NCBI GenBank assembly: GCA_020621985.1
Contig: JAHRYS010000002.1
Coordinates: 124,001 to 188,000 of the forward strand
DNA: 64,000 nt
Reading direction: 5' to 3'
From: Candidatus Ferrigenium altingense
GTDB lineage: Bacteria; Pseudomonadota; Gammaproteobacteria; Burkholderiales; Gallionellaceae
The position numbers and the translations under genes are program-made. Below the pieces are notes generated by a model that was not told the origin of the DNA, ran no database searches, and saw only the letters and a list, made by a program, of their open reading frames with translations. This document shows, piece after piece, positions 21,516 to 33,019 of the stretch. The stretch's first letter is position 1. Each line of letters opens with the position of its first letter.

Positions 21516-23057
21516 ATGAAGCTCAACCCCTCTGAAATTAGCAATCTGATTCGCAGCCGCATCGAAAATTTCGAGGCACTGACGCAGGCGCGCACTGAAG
21601 GTACGGTGGTCAGCGTGACCGACGGTATCGTCCGTGTGCATGGGCTCTCCGATGTGATGCAGGGAGAAATGCTGGAATTCCCCGGCAACACCTTCGGACT
21701 GGCGCTGAACCTGGAGCGTGATTCGGTCGGCGCGGTGGTGCTCGGCGAATATGAGCACATCACCGAAGGCGACACGGTCAAGTGCACCGGCCGTATTCTG
21801 GAAGTGCCGGTCGGCCCGGAATTGTGCGGACGCGTGGTGAACGCATTGGGCCAGCCGATCGACGGCAAGGGCCCGATCAACGCCAAGATGACCGACAAGA
21901 TCGAAAAAGTGGCACCGGGCGTGATTTCGCGCAAGTCGGTCGACCAGCCGGTGCAGACCGGTTTGAAATCGATCGACTCGATGGTTCCGGTCGGCCGCGG
22001 CCAACGCGAGTTGATCATTGGCGACCGTCAAACCGGCAAGACCGCCGTGGCGGTGGATGCCATCATCAACCAGAAGGGTCAGAACATGACCTGCGTGTAC
22101 GTTGCGATCGGCCAGAAAGCCTCGACCATCGCCAACGTGGTGCGCAAGCTGGAAGAGCATGGTGCGCTGGGTTACACTATCGTGGTTGCGGCAACCGCTT
22201 CGGATTCCGCCGCGATGCAATTCCTGGCGCCCTATGCGGGCTGCACCATGGGCGAATACTTCCGCGATCGCGGACAGGACGCGCTGATTGTTTACGATGA
22301 CCTGACCAAGCAAGCCTGGGCCTACCGTCAAATCTCCCTGTTGCTGCGCCGCCCGCCGGGCCGCGAAGCCTATCCCGGCGACGTGTTCTACCTGCACTCC
22401 CGTTTGCTGGAACGCGCGGCGCGAGTGAACGCCGATTACGTGGAAGCCTTCACCAAGGGCGAGGTCAAGGGCAAGACCGGCTCGCTGACCGCCTTGCCGA
22501 TCATCGAGACGCAAGCGGGCGACGTGTCCGCCTTCGTGCCGACCAACGTGATTTCCATTACCGACGGCCAGATATTTTTGGAAACCGACTTGTTCAACGC
22601 CGGTATCCGTCCCGCAATCAATGCCGGTGTTTCGGTGTCCCGCGTAGGCGGCGCAGCGCAAACCAAGGTGATCAAGAAGCTCGGCGGCGGCGTGCGGCTG
22701 GCATTGGCGCAGTACCGTGAATTGGCTGCGTTCGCGCAGTTCGCTTCCGACCTGGACGAGGCAACCCGCAAGCAGTTGGAGCGCGGCCGCATGGTGACCG
22801 AGTTGATGAAGCAGTTGCAATATGCGCCATTATCGGTCGCTGAAATGGCGGTCACGCTGTTCTCCGTCAACAAAGGCTATTTCGACGATGTGGCGGTGCC
22901 CAAGGCGCTGGCGTTCGAGTCGGCCTTGCATGCCTACCTGAAATCCAGCAACAAGGCGCTGATGGATGCGATCGAGTCTAGCAAGGATCTGAATGCCGAC
23001 AACGAAAAACTGTTGTCTGCGGCGATTGAGACCTTCAAGGCAACGGCTGTTTATTAA
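21516..23057 (+). CDS. atpA: ATP synthase F1 subunit alpha
   Basis: Non-catalytic nucleotide-binding subunit, 513 residues as usual. The Walker A motif is [10 protein letters not shown] (around residue 169). The typical [28 protein letters not shown] and the arginine-finger region [16 protein letters not shown]...RPAINAG...VSRVG are seen. It starts [16 protein letters not shown]. Spacing is normal within the operon. Confidence 0.98.
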   Translation: MKLNPSEISNLIRSRIENFEALTQARTEGTVVSVTDGIVRVHGLSDVMQGEMLEFPGNTFGLALNLERDSVGAVVLGEYEHITEGDTVKCTGRILEVPVGPELCGRVVNALGQPIDGKGPINAKMTDKIEKVAPGVISRKSVDQPVQTGLKSIDSMVPVGRGQRELIIGDRQTGKTAVAVDAIINQKGQNMTCVYVAIGQKASTIANVVRKLEEHGALGYTIVVAATASDSAAMQFLAPYAGCTMGEYFRDRGQDALIVYDDLTKQAWAYRQISLLLRRPPGREAYPGDVFYLHSRLLERAARVNADYVEAFTKGEVKGKTGSLTALPIIETQAGDVSAFVPTNVISITDGQIFLETDLFNAGIRPAINAGVSVSRVGGAAQTKVIKKLGGGVRLALAQYRELAAFAQFASDLDEATRKQLERGRMVTELMKQLQYAPLSVAEMAVTLFSVNKGYFDDVAVPKALAFESALHAYLKSSNKALMDAIESSKDLNADNEKLLSAAIETFKATAVY

Positions 23058-23070
23058 GGCGGGGTGAGAA

Positions 23071-23937
23071 ATGGCTGGCAGTAAAGAGATCCGCGCGAAA
23101 ATCAAGAGTGTAGAAAATACACGCAAGATCACGCGCGCCATGGAAATGGTCGCCGCAGCCAAGATGCGTAAAGCACAGGACCGCATGCGCGCTGCGCGCC
23201 CCTATGCCGAAAAGATTCGCGCCGTGGCTGCGCACTTGTCGCGCGCCAATCCGGAATACAGGCACTCCTTCCTGGAAAAACGCGAAAATGTCAAAAATGT
23301 CGGCCTGATCGTGGTGACCTCAGACAAGGGGCTGTGCGGCGGTTTGAACACCAACATCCTGCGTCTTGCGGTGAGCAACATGAAGGATTGGGAAGGACAG
23401 GGCAAGGGGATTGTGGTTTGCCCGATCGGCAACAAGGGGCTGGGTTTCATGTCGCGTATCGGCGCCAGGGTCAAGTCCAACCTGACCGGATTGGGCGACA
23501 CCCCGCATATCGAAAAGCTGATCGGCGCCGTAAAGGTGATGCTGGATGCCTACACAGCGGGAGAGATCGACGCGATCCATATCAGCTACAACCATTTCAT
23601 CAACACCATGAAACAGGAGCCGTGCATCGAGCAATTGCTGCCGCTGAGCGGCGAGCAGCTGGGAACCTCCGAGGGAAATTGGGACTATATCTACGAACCG
23701 GATGCCAAGCAGGTAATCGACGAGCTGCTGGTGCGCTACATCGAGTCGCTGGTCTACCAGGCCGTGGTGGAAAACATGGCTTCCGAACAAAGCGCGCGGA
23801 TGGTGGCGATGAAGGCCGCATCGGATAACGCGAAGAGCGTGATCGGCGAGCTTAAGCTGGTATACAACAAGGCGCGCCAGGCCGCCATCACCCGCGAAAT
23901 TTCAGAAATCGTGAGCGGTGCAGCAGCGGTCGGTTAA
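23071..23937 (+). CDS. atpG: ATP synthase F1 subunit gamma
   Basis: Central rotor shaft, 288 residues. The N-terminal helix is [20 protein letters not shown] and the C-terminal helix ends [20 protein letters not shown], both highly conserved because they form the coiled coil inside the alpha-beta hexamer. [10 protein letters not shown] is the family signature in the middle domain. Confidence 0.98.
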   Translation: MAGSKEIRAKIKSVENTRKITRAMEMVAAAKMRKAQDRMRAARPYAEKIRAVAAHLSRANPEYRHSFLEKRENVKNVGLIVVTSDKGLCGGLNTNILRLAVSNMKDWEGQGKGIVVCPIGNKGLGFMSRIGARVKSNLTGLGDTPHIEKLIGAVKVMLDAYTAGEIDAIHISYNHFINTMKQEPCIEQLLPLSGEQLGTSEGNWDYIYEPDAKQVIDELLVRYIESLVYQAVVENMASEQSARMVAMKAASDNAKSVIGELKLVYNKARQAAITREISEIVSGAAAVG

Positions 23938-23964
23938 GGCTTGAGCTGCAAAATACAAAATTAA

Positions 23965-25407
<1,443 letters not shown>

Positions 25408-25419
25408 AGAGGAAAGCTC

Positions 25420-25848
25420 ATGGCAATGACTGTACATGTTGATGTAGTTAGCGCGGAAGAAGCCATCTTTTCAGGCTTGGCGGAAGTGGTGGTGGTTCCC
25501 GGTGAAATGGGCGAACTGGGCATTTATCCGCGCCATACCGCATTGATGACGCGCATCAAACCCGGCTCGGTCAGGATCAAGCGGCCGGACCAGGAGCAGG
25601 AAGAGCTCATCTATGTTTCGGGCGGCATGCTTGAAGTGCAGCCCAACGTGGTGACCATCCTGGCGGACACCGCGATACGCGGCGGCGATCTGGATGAGGC
25701 GCGCGCGTTGGAGGCGAAACAGGCGGCGGAAGACGCGATCAAAAACCGCGCTTCCGATATCGACTACGCCCAGGCCCAGGCCGAATTGGCGGAAGCCATT
25801 GCCCAGTTGCGCGCGATCCAGCAACTGCGCAAACAAGCCGGGCATTAA
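25420..25848 (+). CDS. atpC: ATP synthase F1 subunit epsilon
   Basis: A 142-residue regulatory subunit. The N-terminal beta-sandwich carries [21 protein letters not shown], and the C-terminal helical hairpin runs from [20 protein letters not shown] to the end. That helix pair can inhibit ATP hydrolysis in related enzymes. Last gene of the operon, followed after 17 bp by a strong terminator. Confidence 0.97.
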   Translation: MAMTVHVDVVSAEEAIFSGLAEVVVVPGEMGELGIYPRHTALMTRIKPGSVRIKRPDQEQEELIYVSGGMLEVQPNVVTILADTAIRGGDLDEARALEAKQAAEDAIKNRASDIDYAQAQAELAEAIAQLRAIQQLRKQAGH

Positions 25849-25865
25849 ACTCAAGCAATTAAAAC

Positions 25866-25891
25866 AAAAAAGCAGCTTCGGCTGCTTTTTT
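25866..25891 (+). terminator. Rho-independent terminator of the atp operon
   Basis: Stem AAAAAAGCAGC / GCTGCTTTTTT with a TTCG tetraloop (25877-25880), followed by further T-rich sequence. It lies 17 bp past the atpC stop. It is symmetrical enough to work in both directions. Nothing further is seen between here and the next gene at 26134. Confidence 0.95.
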
Positions 25892-26133
25892 GTTTTAATT
25901 CCCGTAAATTTTTATTCATCCAACTGTCCCGGACAGACTAGCGTTAGGGCCGCCCTGTACAGAATTAAAAAATGATGACAGGGGCTGTGCCAGAGAAAGT
26001 AGAATAGCGAAAGAGGGCCGGCAGCCTGGCTGCGATACATCAAGGAGATAAATTTGGTTTTGCGTGAAAAGGATGGGGGCGGTTTCATGAAGAGCAAACA
26101 TGGCTTCCCTGGTGCCGTTCCAGATCGTTTGTC

Positions 26134-27060
26134 ATGCCGCAACAAGTAAAAAAACTTGCGGTTCTGTTTGCCGACATCTGCGGCAGCACCGCGCTCTACG
26201 ATCACCTTGGGGACAATCTGGCGCGCCGCCTGATAGCGCAGTGCGTCGCGACGATGACCGGTGAAATCGCCGCCTACCAGGGCGTGCTGATCAAGACCAT
26301 CGGCGATGAAATCATGTGCACCTTCCCCAGCGCCGAAGCCGCCCTGCATGCCGCCTGTGCAATGCAGCGCGCGGTAGAAAGCGGCGAGTATGAAGGCGAA
26401 CATCCGATGCACATCCGCATCGGTTTCAATTATGGCGAGGTAATCTGCGAGTCCGGCGATGTGTTTGGCGATACCGTCAACGTCGCCGCGCGCGTCGCCG
26501 CGATAACCAGGGCAAGCCAGATCATGACGACCCAAACCGTGGTTGACGCGCTGCCGCCGGATCTGCGGGAAAAAACGCGCCAGATCATGCGCGCCGAGTT
26601 CAAGGGCAAGCAGGAACAGCTCGATATTTCCATTGTTATCTGGGAAATGGACGACATGCTGAGCACCCGCATCGGCACGCCCGTCTTCCGCAAGTCCCCG
26701 GAGAATATCGACGAAATGTCTTTGTGTTATCGCGAACAGTTGCTAAAAATCAACAAGGAACGCCGGAGTGTTGTCTTGGGGCGCGGAGATGCCTGCGATA
26801 TCATCGTTCAGAATGGATTTGCTTCGCGCCAGCATATCCGCATCGAATTGCGGTTTGGTAAATTTATTCTTGTAGACCAAAGCACCAACGGCACCTATAT
26901 CCGTTTCAGCGACGGAAATGTGGTTCGGCTTGTCCGCGAGGAAATGGTTCTGCGGGGATCGGGCTCTATCAGCCTGGGGCAGCCTTACTCTGAAAATCCC
27001 GCTGACCTTGTTGAGTTTTCGGTGGCTTCCAACCATGCCCAGCGCCAAGTGGCGGAATAG
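26134..27060 (+). CDS. Class III adenylate/guanylate cyclase with C-terminal FHA domain
   Basis: A 308-residue soluble protein. The cyclase domain (about residues 5-170) has the metal-binding Asp in LFADICGST, the substrate-selecting Lys and second metal Asp in IKTIGDEIMCTF, and the transition-state Asn/Arg in VFGDTVNVAARV. Lys plus the Asp before VFG fit adenylate specificity, so cAMP is the likely product. Residues about 215-290 form an FHA fold (VVLGRGDACDIIV, FASRQHIRI, STNGTYI), which binds phosphothreonine. The next genes on the other strand encode a histidine kinase and a receiver-TPR protein, and a PP2C phosphatase lies 8 kb away. Regulation by Ser/Thr phosphorylation is an inference. 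Confidence 0.9.
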   Translation: MPQQVKKLAVLFADICGSTALYDHLGDNLARRLIAQCVATMTGEIAAYQGVLIKTIGDEIMCTFPSAEAALHAACAMQRAVESGEYEGEHPMHIRIGFNYGEVICESGDVFGDTVNVAARVAAITRASQIMTTQTVVDALPPDLREKTRQIMRAEFKGKQEQLDISIVIWEMDDMLSTRIGTPVFRKSPENIDEMSLCYREQLLKINKERRSVVLGRGDACDIIVQNGFASRQHIRIELRFGKFILVDQSTNGTYIRFSDGNVVRLVREEMVLRGSGSISLGQPYSENPADLVEFSVASNHAQRQVAE

Positions 27061-27143
27061 GAACTGCCGCCTTGGGAAACCTTGACCTGTCAGCGGCTCC
27101 AAAAAATTAAGGAATGCCCCGCACGCCCACCAAGTAAACCGGG

Positions 27144-28766
27144 CTACGCGGGAAGCGCATCCAATGCGATCTGCAATTGGGCGCACCATTTATCCTGGGG
27201 ATCAAGTTTGGCGACCTGCCTCAAACATTCGTTCACCATCAACATCATATCGCCGTTCTTGCCGTTTTTCCGCATGGACATAACGGCCATATTGGAGAGG
27301 TTGATCATGATCCGTTTGTTATTCGGAAGCAGGGTGCGCGCGTCGCTAAGCAACCGGATCGCTTCATCCAGCTTGCCTTCCTTGGCCAGAACCACCCCGC
27401 GGTCATTGATGGCAATAACCTCCTGACGGGATTTTCTGACCAGTTCCTCGCCTTGGTCAGACATGCCGGCCTGGCTGTATAAATCATTGACCTGCGCCAG
27501 CAGTTCGGCGTTCTCGTGATTATTTTTGATAATGGTCCGCGCTATATCTTCGGCAGCTTCCTTGTTTCCGGTTGCCAGAAACATCTGGGCAGCCTCAAGC
27601 ATGACGCTGGAGGAGCGATGACCGTCATCCGCCTTGACCAGCTCGGCCACTTCCGCTGAGATTTTTCCTGCGTTGGCCAAATCGCCGGACTTGCTGTAAA
27701 CCATCCCTTCAACCACCTTGGCGTGCAAACTGGTTTCGGCGCTTTCAAATTCCTTGCAGGTCTCTTTCAAAATTTGCAACGCTTCGGCAGGGTTGTCGTT
27801 TTCCGAGCATATCTTGGCCAAACCGAGGTAGGCAACCGGCGTTTTATGAATGGAAAATTGCCCCAGCTTGATGGTTTTGCGGAAAGCATTTTCGGCGGTC
27901 TCCAGATCGCCCCGTTTGTGCGCAAGCTCCCCAAGGTTTTTCTGGCGAATGACCGAATTGGGCGACAGCTCAGTGCACCGCACCAGCGCACGTTGCGCTT
28001 CTTCCAGCTCCCCGGATGCTTCGTAGCTTTTGGCAAGCCAGTCATGTGCTTCCAGGTAGGCAGGGTTCTCGTTGATGACTTCGCGGAATAATTGTTGCGC
28101 CCTTGCATGCTCCCCTTTGTAAAAGGCCGCTTTACCGAGGCCGGTCTTGGCCCAGGGAATGTCGCGCTTGGCCAGTATTTGCTCGAATTCCTGCTGGGCA
28201 CGGTCATATCTGCCCATCGTCAGCAGCGTGCTTGTCTTGATGCGCTGCAATTCTGTGGTGTTGGTCTTGCTTGAGGCTAGCGCCTTGTCGCAAAGGGCGA
28301 TGGTGAGGCCATAATCCTTTTCGCTCGCGGCCCTTTCTATATCGACCAGCATTTCTTTTCTGGCGAGCACTTTTTCCAGCCGGCTTTTCATCGTGGCCTC
28401 GTTGACCGGCTTGATGATGTAATCGTCCGGCATATACTCGGCGGCGCCAAAAACCAGATCGGCGGTCTTTTCGGCGGTGATGATAATCCAGGCCGTCGCA
28501 AGGCCGATCAAGCCGCGATATTTTGCCTCTTCAAGGATATGCTGCCCGTTCTTGCCGCTACCCAGGTTGTAGTCGCATAGCACGACGTCGTATTTGTTTT
28601 TTTCCAGGGAGGCTATGGCCTCCTTGCCATTGGTGACTGTGTCGATATTCTTGGTGCCGAAGGTTCTGAGCATTTCGCGCAGCATCGAGCGCATGCCCGG
28701 AAAATCGTCGATAATCAAAAAAGACTTGCCGGCAAACAGGGAAGTGGAATCCGAGGGTAGGTACAT
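27144..28766 (-). CDS. Response regulator with receiver domain and TPR repeats
   Basis: A 540-residue protein. The N-terminal receiver domain (about residues 14-135) has the acidic pair in LIIDDF, the phospho-acceptor Asp in VVLCDYNLG, the Thr/Ser position in IIITAEK, and Lys in IIKPV. The rest is a series of helical TPR-like repeats (for example AQQLFREVINENPAYLEAHDWLAKSYEASGE), suggesting protein-protein output and not DNA binding. It starts 11 bp downstream of the histidine kinase gene and is almost certainly its partner. The target is unknown. Confidence 0.9.
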   Translation of the reverse strand: MYLPSDSTSLFAGKSFLIIDDFPGMRSMLREMLRTFGTKNIDTVTNGKEAIASLEKNKYDVVLCDYNLGSGKNGQHILEEAKYRGLIGLATAWIIITAEKTADLVFGAAEYMPDDYIIKPVNEATMKSRLEKVLARKEMLVDIERAASEKDYGLTIALCDKALASSKTNTTELQRIKTSTLLTMGRYDRAQQEFEQILAKRDIPWAKTGLGKAAFYKGEHARAQQLFREVINENPAYLEAHDWLAKSYEASGELEEAQRALVRCTELSPNSVIRQKNLGELAHKRGDLETAENAFRKTIKLGQFSIHKTPVAYLGLAKICSENDNPAEALQILKETCKEFESAETSLHAKVVEGMVYSKSGDLANAGKISAEVAELVKADDGHRSSSVMLEAAQMFLATGNKEAAEDIARTIIKNNHENAELLAQVNDLYSQAGMSDQGEELVRKSRQEVIAINDRGVVLAKEGKLDEAIRLLSDARTLLPNNKRIMINLSNMAVMSMRKNGKNGDMMLMVNECLRQVAKLDPQDKWCAQLQIALDALPA

Positions 28767-28777
28767 GAATTTGCCCT

Positions 28778-29464
28778 TTATGGAAGGCGCAGAATAAAAC
28801 AGCTGCCGCCTAAATTACCGCCGTTCTCCAGGAATATCCCGCCTGTTTTGCCGCAGTTTTTGTGGAGTTTGGCTACCATGGAGGAGAAATACAGCCCGAG
28901 CCCCGTGCTGCCCGAGGCGAAATCTACTCCCTTGCTGACGGCATCCCCGGCTTCGAGCACGCTACTCGGGTAACCGCTGCCGTTATCTTCGACCCGTATT
29001 ACCAATTCCCCGCCCTCTTCTTTGACGGAAAGCAACAACTTGTCCTTGGTATAGTGCGTTGCATTGTTTAATGCATGAGAGATCACACCGGAAATCAGCT
29101 CGTAATCGAAATACCAAGCCAACCCCTCATCCAAATCCACGTCCAGGGTGATGCCGGAATAATCCAGCAGGGTTTTGTTTTGTTCGACAATTTCCCGTAC
29201 AAAGTCGTCGATGGAATTCTCTGTCAGGTCGAACGGATAGAATTGGTTGCCGATCTTGTAAATCGCCAGCATCTGGACCAAGTTGTCATTGACCCGCTTG
29301 ACCTCGTATAGCATCGGCGTCGCCTTTGACTGGGCATCAGGCCCCAGTTCGGTGAGGTTGGTTTCCAGAAAATTGATCAGGATGCCGATGGAGTTTTTCA
29401 TGTCATGTACCGCCGACGCGAGGAAAGCCGATATGTCAGGGGTCGCTTCTTTGTTTTTATCCAT
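28778..29464 (-). CDS. Small soluble sensor histidine kinase
   Basis: A 228-residue kinase without membrane segments or a recognisable sensor domain. The phospho-acceptor His is in SAVHDMKNSIG (around residue 19). The ATPase part has the N-box HALNNATHY, G1 VEDNGSGYP and G2 GSTGLGLYFSSMVAKLH. Short kinases that begin directly at the dimerisation helix often take input from a partner protein. It is paired with the receiver-TPR gene 11 bp downstream. The membrane protein encoded upstream on the same strand may belong to the same unit. Confidence 0.88.
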   Translation of the reverse strand: MDKNKEATPDISAFLASAVHDMKNSIGILINFLETNLTELGPDAQSKATPMLYEVKRVNDNLVQMLAIYKIGNQFYPFDLTENSIDDFVREIVEQNKTLLDYSGITLDVDLDEGLAWYFDYELISGVISHALNNATHYTKDKLLLSVKEEGGELVIRVEDNGSGYPSSVLEAGDAVSKGVDFASGSTGLGLYFSSMVAKLHKNCGKTGGIFLENGGNLGGSCFILRLP

Positions 29465-29553
29465 GATATGAATGCCTGCCTTATTTATTGTTTGACTATG
29501 CGCCGGATAATGTCATTGGACTCGATCTACCCCGCCGCATCACCCTTGCTTGC

Positions 29554-30378
29554 TCATTTGGCGGGTTTTTTGGCGTGATCGCCCGAACTGGCGTTCATCG
29601 CCTCGATGGCTTCTTTCAGCGTCATCGCGGTGGCCTTGGGATCCTTGTTGCCGATCATCATTTCACCGCTGACGGAGGATGAAGGGACATCCCCGCCGGT
29701 ATACCGGGCTGGCGGAACATAAGACTGCTGTTGCGGCAGTTCCTTTTTAAGCGCCTCGATTCGTGCATGCAATTCAGCGTTCTCTTTTTTGAGCGCCTCA
29801 ATTTCGGATGGAGGCTTTTCAGGCGCGGGCGCTGGCTCGCCGGGGCGGGAAGCAATGGTGGCAACATCGCGCCTGGTGTCCGGTTGTTCCTGAGGCGGCG
29901 GGGCGGCTGGCCGAATGGCAATCCCGATGCCGGCCAGCAATAAAACCAGCAGGCCGATTGCGCCACCGATGACCAGCCGTTTTTTGGAGCGTGCCGGATT
30001 GATTTCAAATGCATCTTCTTCATCGCCTTCTGCAACGTCCGAAACTGGTGTTTTTTTGAAGCGCCGGGTTAGGGCAATGAGCCACAGTTTCGCCCGCACG
30101 ACCAGCCCCGGCTTGGCCGGAACTTCCATGTCAGGCGACTCCAGGCCAAGTTCTTTGGCCGCAGCATCGAACGGTTTTTTCGAACCTTCGGACGCCTCCG
30201 GAGCTTGATCCTCTTCTGCGCTAAATGCCGGGGCTTTCTTGAAATGGCTGGTCAGGGCAGCAAGTCGCAGTTTCATCCACGCGGCCACCCCCGGCTTTGT
30301 GTTCGCGGCAGTATCTTCAAGCTCATCCTCCGCCTCTTCCCCGGCGCCGGTTTTTTTCTTCCAGAACATCAGGTTCAT
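29554..30378 (-). CDS. Hypothetical single-pass membrane protein with internal duplication and coiled coil
   Basis: Family not recognised. The 274-residue product starts at the ATG at 30378 with a GGAG ribosome site. The N-terminal cytoplasmic part has two copies of an amphipathic module: KPGVAAWMKLRLAALTSHFKK (from about residue 24) and KPGLVVRAKLWLIALTRRFKK (about residue 82), each followed by an acidic stretch. One membrane helix follows (LVIGGAIGLLVLLLAGIGIAI, about 127-147), then a Pro-rich linker, a heptad-like coiled coil (SEIEALKKENAELHARIEAL) and a C-terminal tail in the periplasm. It lies 89 bp upstream of the histidine kinase gene on the same strand. A scaffold or sensor role is possible but unproven. 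Confidence 0.65.
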   Translation of the reverse strand: MNLMFWKKKTGAGEEAEDELEDTAANTKPGVAAWMKLRLAALTSHFKKAPAFSAEEDQAPEASEGSKKPFDAAAKELGLESPDMEVPAKPGLVVRAKLWLIALTRRFKKTPVSDVAEGDEEDAFEINPARSKKRLVIGGAIGLLVLLLAGIGIAIRPAAPPPQEQPDTRRDVATIASRPGEPAPAPEKPPSEIEALKKENAELHARIEALKKELPQQQSYVPPARYTGGDVPSSSVSGEMMIGNKDPKATAMTLKEAIEAMNASSGDHAKKPAK

Positions 30379-30553
30379 AGTGACTCCGTTTTTATGCATC
30401 GCCGGCTAACGGCATGTGGGCGCTCGTTGCAGCCCTGCGCTTTTTTCGTCCAAATAATGCCAGCCTGGCCGGGTGCGATAATGCAGCATATTGCGCCTAT
30501 TGCCCATCGTCAAACTGGCGCAAGCCGGCGCGGCCTTTCCCGCAAGATGAAAG

Positions 30554-32650
30554 TTACCGGATGATCCGTATCACTTCCGGAATCTTGCGCAGGCTGCGCA
30601 TAATGTTGGCGAGGTGCAGGCGGTTATTCACTTCCAGCGTGAAATGCAGCGCGGTACATTCGCCTTCGTTAGTGAAGTTGACGTTCTCGATGTTGGATTC
30701 CGCTTCGGCAATCGCAGCCGCCACCTTCGCCAGCACGCCGCGCTGGTTGGCGACCAACAGCTTGATGCCGACATCGAAGGGGCGGTGGATATCCTTATCC
30801 CACACCACATCCAGCCATTGCTCGCCGCCGCGCCCTTTGTGTAATGTCGGGCAGTCGCGGGTGTGCACCATTAAGCCCTGGCCGCTCTTGAGCACGCCGA
30901 TGATCGGGTCGCCAGGGATCGGGCGACAACATTTGGCGAACTGCACCGCCATGCCTTCCGTGCCCTGTATCGTGATGGCCGTACTGGCCGCCGCTTCATT
31001 CGATACCGTTTCGCCGATGCTGGCCAGTTGCCGCGCCACCACCATGTTGAGGCGGCGGCCCAGGCCGATGTCGGCAAGGATTTCCTGGCGCGTCTTCACG
31101 CCGGTATCCCTGAGCAACTTGTTCCAGTGCGCTTCATCCATGTCCTGCGGCTTGACCCCCAGCGCGTGCAGCGCCTGATTCAGCAAACGTTCGCCGAATT
31201 GTGCGGATTCGCCGGACTGCATGGTCTTGAGAAAGTGGCGGATATGGCTGCGCGCCTTGCTGGTGGTCACATAAGCCAGCCAGGCCGGATTCGGCTTGGC
31301 GTGCGGCGCCGTGACGATTTCCACGCGGTCGCCGTTCCTGAGTTCGGTGCGCAAGGGCACCAGTTCATGATTGACGTTGACGGCAATGCAGTGATTGCCG
31401 ATGTCGGTGTGCACGCTGTAGGCGAAATCCACCGCAGTCGCGCCGCGCGGCAGCGAGAGTATTTTGCCCTTCGGCGTGAACACGTAGACCTCGTCGGGGA
31501 ACAGGTCCACCTTGAGGTGCTCCAGGAATTCCGAAGAATCGCTGCTCTGGCTCAGGCTTTCCAGCAGCTCCTGCAACCATTGGTGGGTCTTCTTGTGCAG
31601 GTCGCTGATTGAAGCATGGCCGCTCTTGTACAACCAATGCGAGGCCACGCCGGCATCGGCGATCTTGTGCATCTCGTGGGTGCGGATCTGGATTTCGATG
31701 GGTGTGCCGAACGGGCCGAACAGCGTGGTGTGCAGCGATTGGTAACCGTTTACCTTGGGGATGGCGATGTAATCCTTGAATTTGCCGGGAATCGGCTTGT
31801 ACAAGCCGTGCAGCGCGCCCAGCGCCACATAGCAGGAAGCGAAATCATTGACCAGCACGCGGAAGCCGTAGATATCCAGCACCTCGGCAAAGGCCAGCGA
31901 TTTGCTCTGCATCTTTTTGTAGATGCTGTAGATATTTTTTTCCCGGCCGGTCACATCGGCCTGGATGTTGAACTCGGCCAGCCGCTGCCGTATCGCATCG
32001 AGGATTTTGTTGACCACTTCGCGGCGGTTGCCGCGCGCCACCTTGAGCGCCTTGGCCAGCACCGTGTAGCGGTTGGGGTGCAGGTATTTGAAACTTAAGT
32101 CCTGCAGTTCGCGGTAAATATCGTTCAGGCCGAGGCGGTTGGCGATCGGCGCGTAGATTTCCATGGTCTCGCGGGCGATGCGCTCGCATTTGTCGCGCGC
32201 CATGGATTCCAGCGTGCGCATATTGTGCAGGCGGTCAGCCAGCTTGATGAGGATGACACGCACGTCGCGCGCCATCGCCAGCAGCATCTTGCGGAAATTT
32301 TCCGCCTGCGCATCCTCGCGGGTCTCGAACTGGATGCGGTCCAGTTTGCTCAGCCCATCGACCAGTTCCGCGACCGGCTTGCCGAACTTCCCGGCGACCC
32401 GTTCGGTGGTGACCTCGGTGTCTTCGACTACGTCGTGCAGCAACGCGGCGATGATCGCCTGCGCATCGAGGTGCAAGGTGGTGAGGATGCGCGCGACGGC
32501 AAGCGGGTGGGAAACATACGGATCGCCGGACTGGCGCGTCTGGCCTTGGTGCGCGGTGTGGCTGAATGCTATCGCCTCACGGACGTATTCGACATCCTGC
32601 GGTTTAAGATAGGCAGAGACTTCCTCGATAAGTAGATCTGCGTCGGCCAT
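30554..32650 (-). CDS. spoT: Bifunctional (p)ppGpp synthetase/hydrolase
   Basis: Controls the stringent-response alarmone. The 698-residue product has the hydrolase HD domain (AFSHTAHQGQTRQSGDPY, LLHDVVEDT), the synthetase domain (around residues 230-340, with EIQIRTHEMHKIADAGVASHW), the TGS domain (FTPKGKILSLPRGATAVDFAY) and a C-terminal ACT domain (about 625-698). The intact HDxxED pattern supports hydrolysis; both activities are expected. It lies downstream of rpoZ with a MITE-like repeat between. Confidence 0.96.
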   Translation of the reverse strand: MADADLLIEEVSAYLKPQDVEYVREAIAFSHTAHQGQTRQSGDPYVSHPLAVARILTTLHLDAQAIIAALLHDVVEDTEVTTERVAGKFGKPVAELVDGLSKLDRIQFETREDAQAENFRKMLLAMARDVRVILIKLADRLHNMRTLESMARDKCERIARETMEIYAPIANRLGLNDIYRELQDLSFKYLHPNRYTVLAKALKVARGNRREVVNKILDAIRQRLAEFNIQADVTGREKNIYSIYKKMQSKSLAFAEVLDIYGFRVLVNDFASCYVALGALHGLYKPIPGKFKDYIAIPKVNGYQSLHTTLFGPFGTPIEIQIRTHEMHKIADAGVASHWLYKSGHASISDLHKKTHQWLQELLESLSQSSDSSEFLEHLKVDLFPDEVYVFTPKGKILSLPRGATAVDFAYSVHTDIGNHCIAVNVNHELVPLRTELRNGDRVEIVTAPHAKPNPAWLAYVTTSKARSHIRHFLKTMQSGESAQFGERLLNQALHALGVKPQDMDEAHWNKLLRDTGVKTRQEILADIGLGRRLNMVVARQLASIGETVSNEAAASTAITIQGTEGMAVQFAKCCRPIPGDPIIGVLKSGQGLMVHTRDCPTLHKGRGGEQWLDVVWDKDIHRPFDVGIKLLVANQRGVLAKVAAAIAEAESNIENVNFTNEGECTALHFTLEVNNRLHLANIMRSLRKIPEVIRIIR

Positions 32651-32670
32651 GCAGGCTCACGATATTAACG

Positions 32671-32807
32671 GGGCGTTGAAAAACGTAGCGAGCGATGGCA
32701 GAGCAAGGCGCGAAGGGACGAAAAAGCGGAGTTTACATTTGAGTAAATGAGCATTTTGAGTCCTTGAGCAACGCAGCCATGCCGAGCGCAGTAGTTTTTA
32801 AACGCCC
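32671..32807. repeat. MITE-like palindromic repeat between rpoZ and spoT
   Basis: A 137-bp element with terminal inverted repeats GGGCGTTGAAAAAC and GTTTTTAAACGCCC (12 of 14 pairing). The interior contains GCAAGGCGCG, a central small dyad (TTACATTTGAGTAAATGAG) and CAACGCAGC. The element at 54833-54977 has the same internal order, so both belong to one class. It ends 2 bp before the rpoZ stop codon. Confidence 0.75.
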
Positions 32808-32809
32808 GG

Positions 32810-33016
32810 TTACGCCTGGCTGCGGTAGAGGATTTCTTTGCCTACCTTGCCCTCGCTGATTTCACGCAGCGCGACGACTGTGGGTTTGTCATTGCTCTCT
32901 TCGACCAGATGGCTTGCGCCATTGGCCAGCTGGCGCGCGCGGTAGGCGGCAGCCAGCGTCAATTCGAAGCGGTTCGGAATATAAGTGAGACATTCTTCGA
33001 TGGTAATGCGTGCCAT
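32810..33016 (-). CDS. rpoZ: RNA polymerase omega subunit
   Basis: A 68-residue subunit that helps assemble RNA polymerase. It begins [21 protein letters not shown], the typical omega N-terminus, with AAYRARQL following. In the usual gmk-rpoZ-spoT order, 3 bp downstream of gmk. Omega is part of the ppGpp-binding site in other proteobacteria, which suits the linkage to spoT. Confidence 0.97.
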   Translation of the reverse strand: MARITIEECLTYIPNRFELTLAAAYRARQLANGASHLVEESNDKPTVVALREISEGKVGKEILYRSQA

Positions 33017-33019
33017 GGT

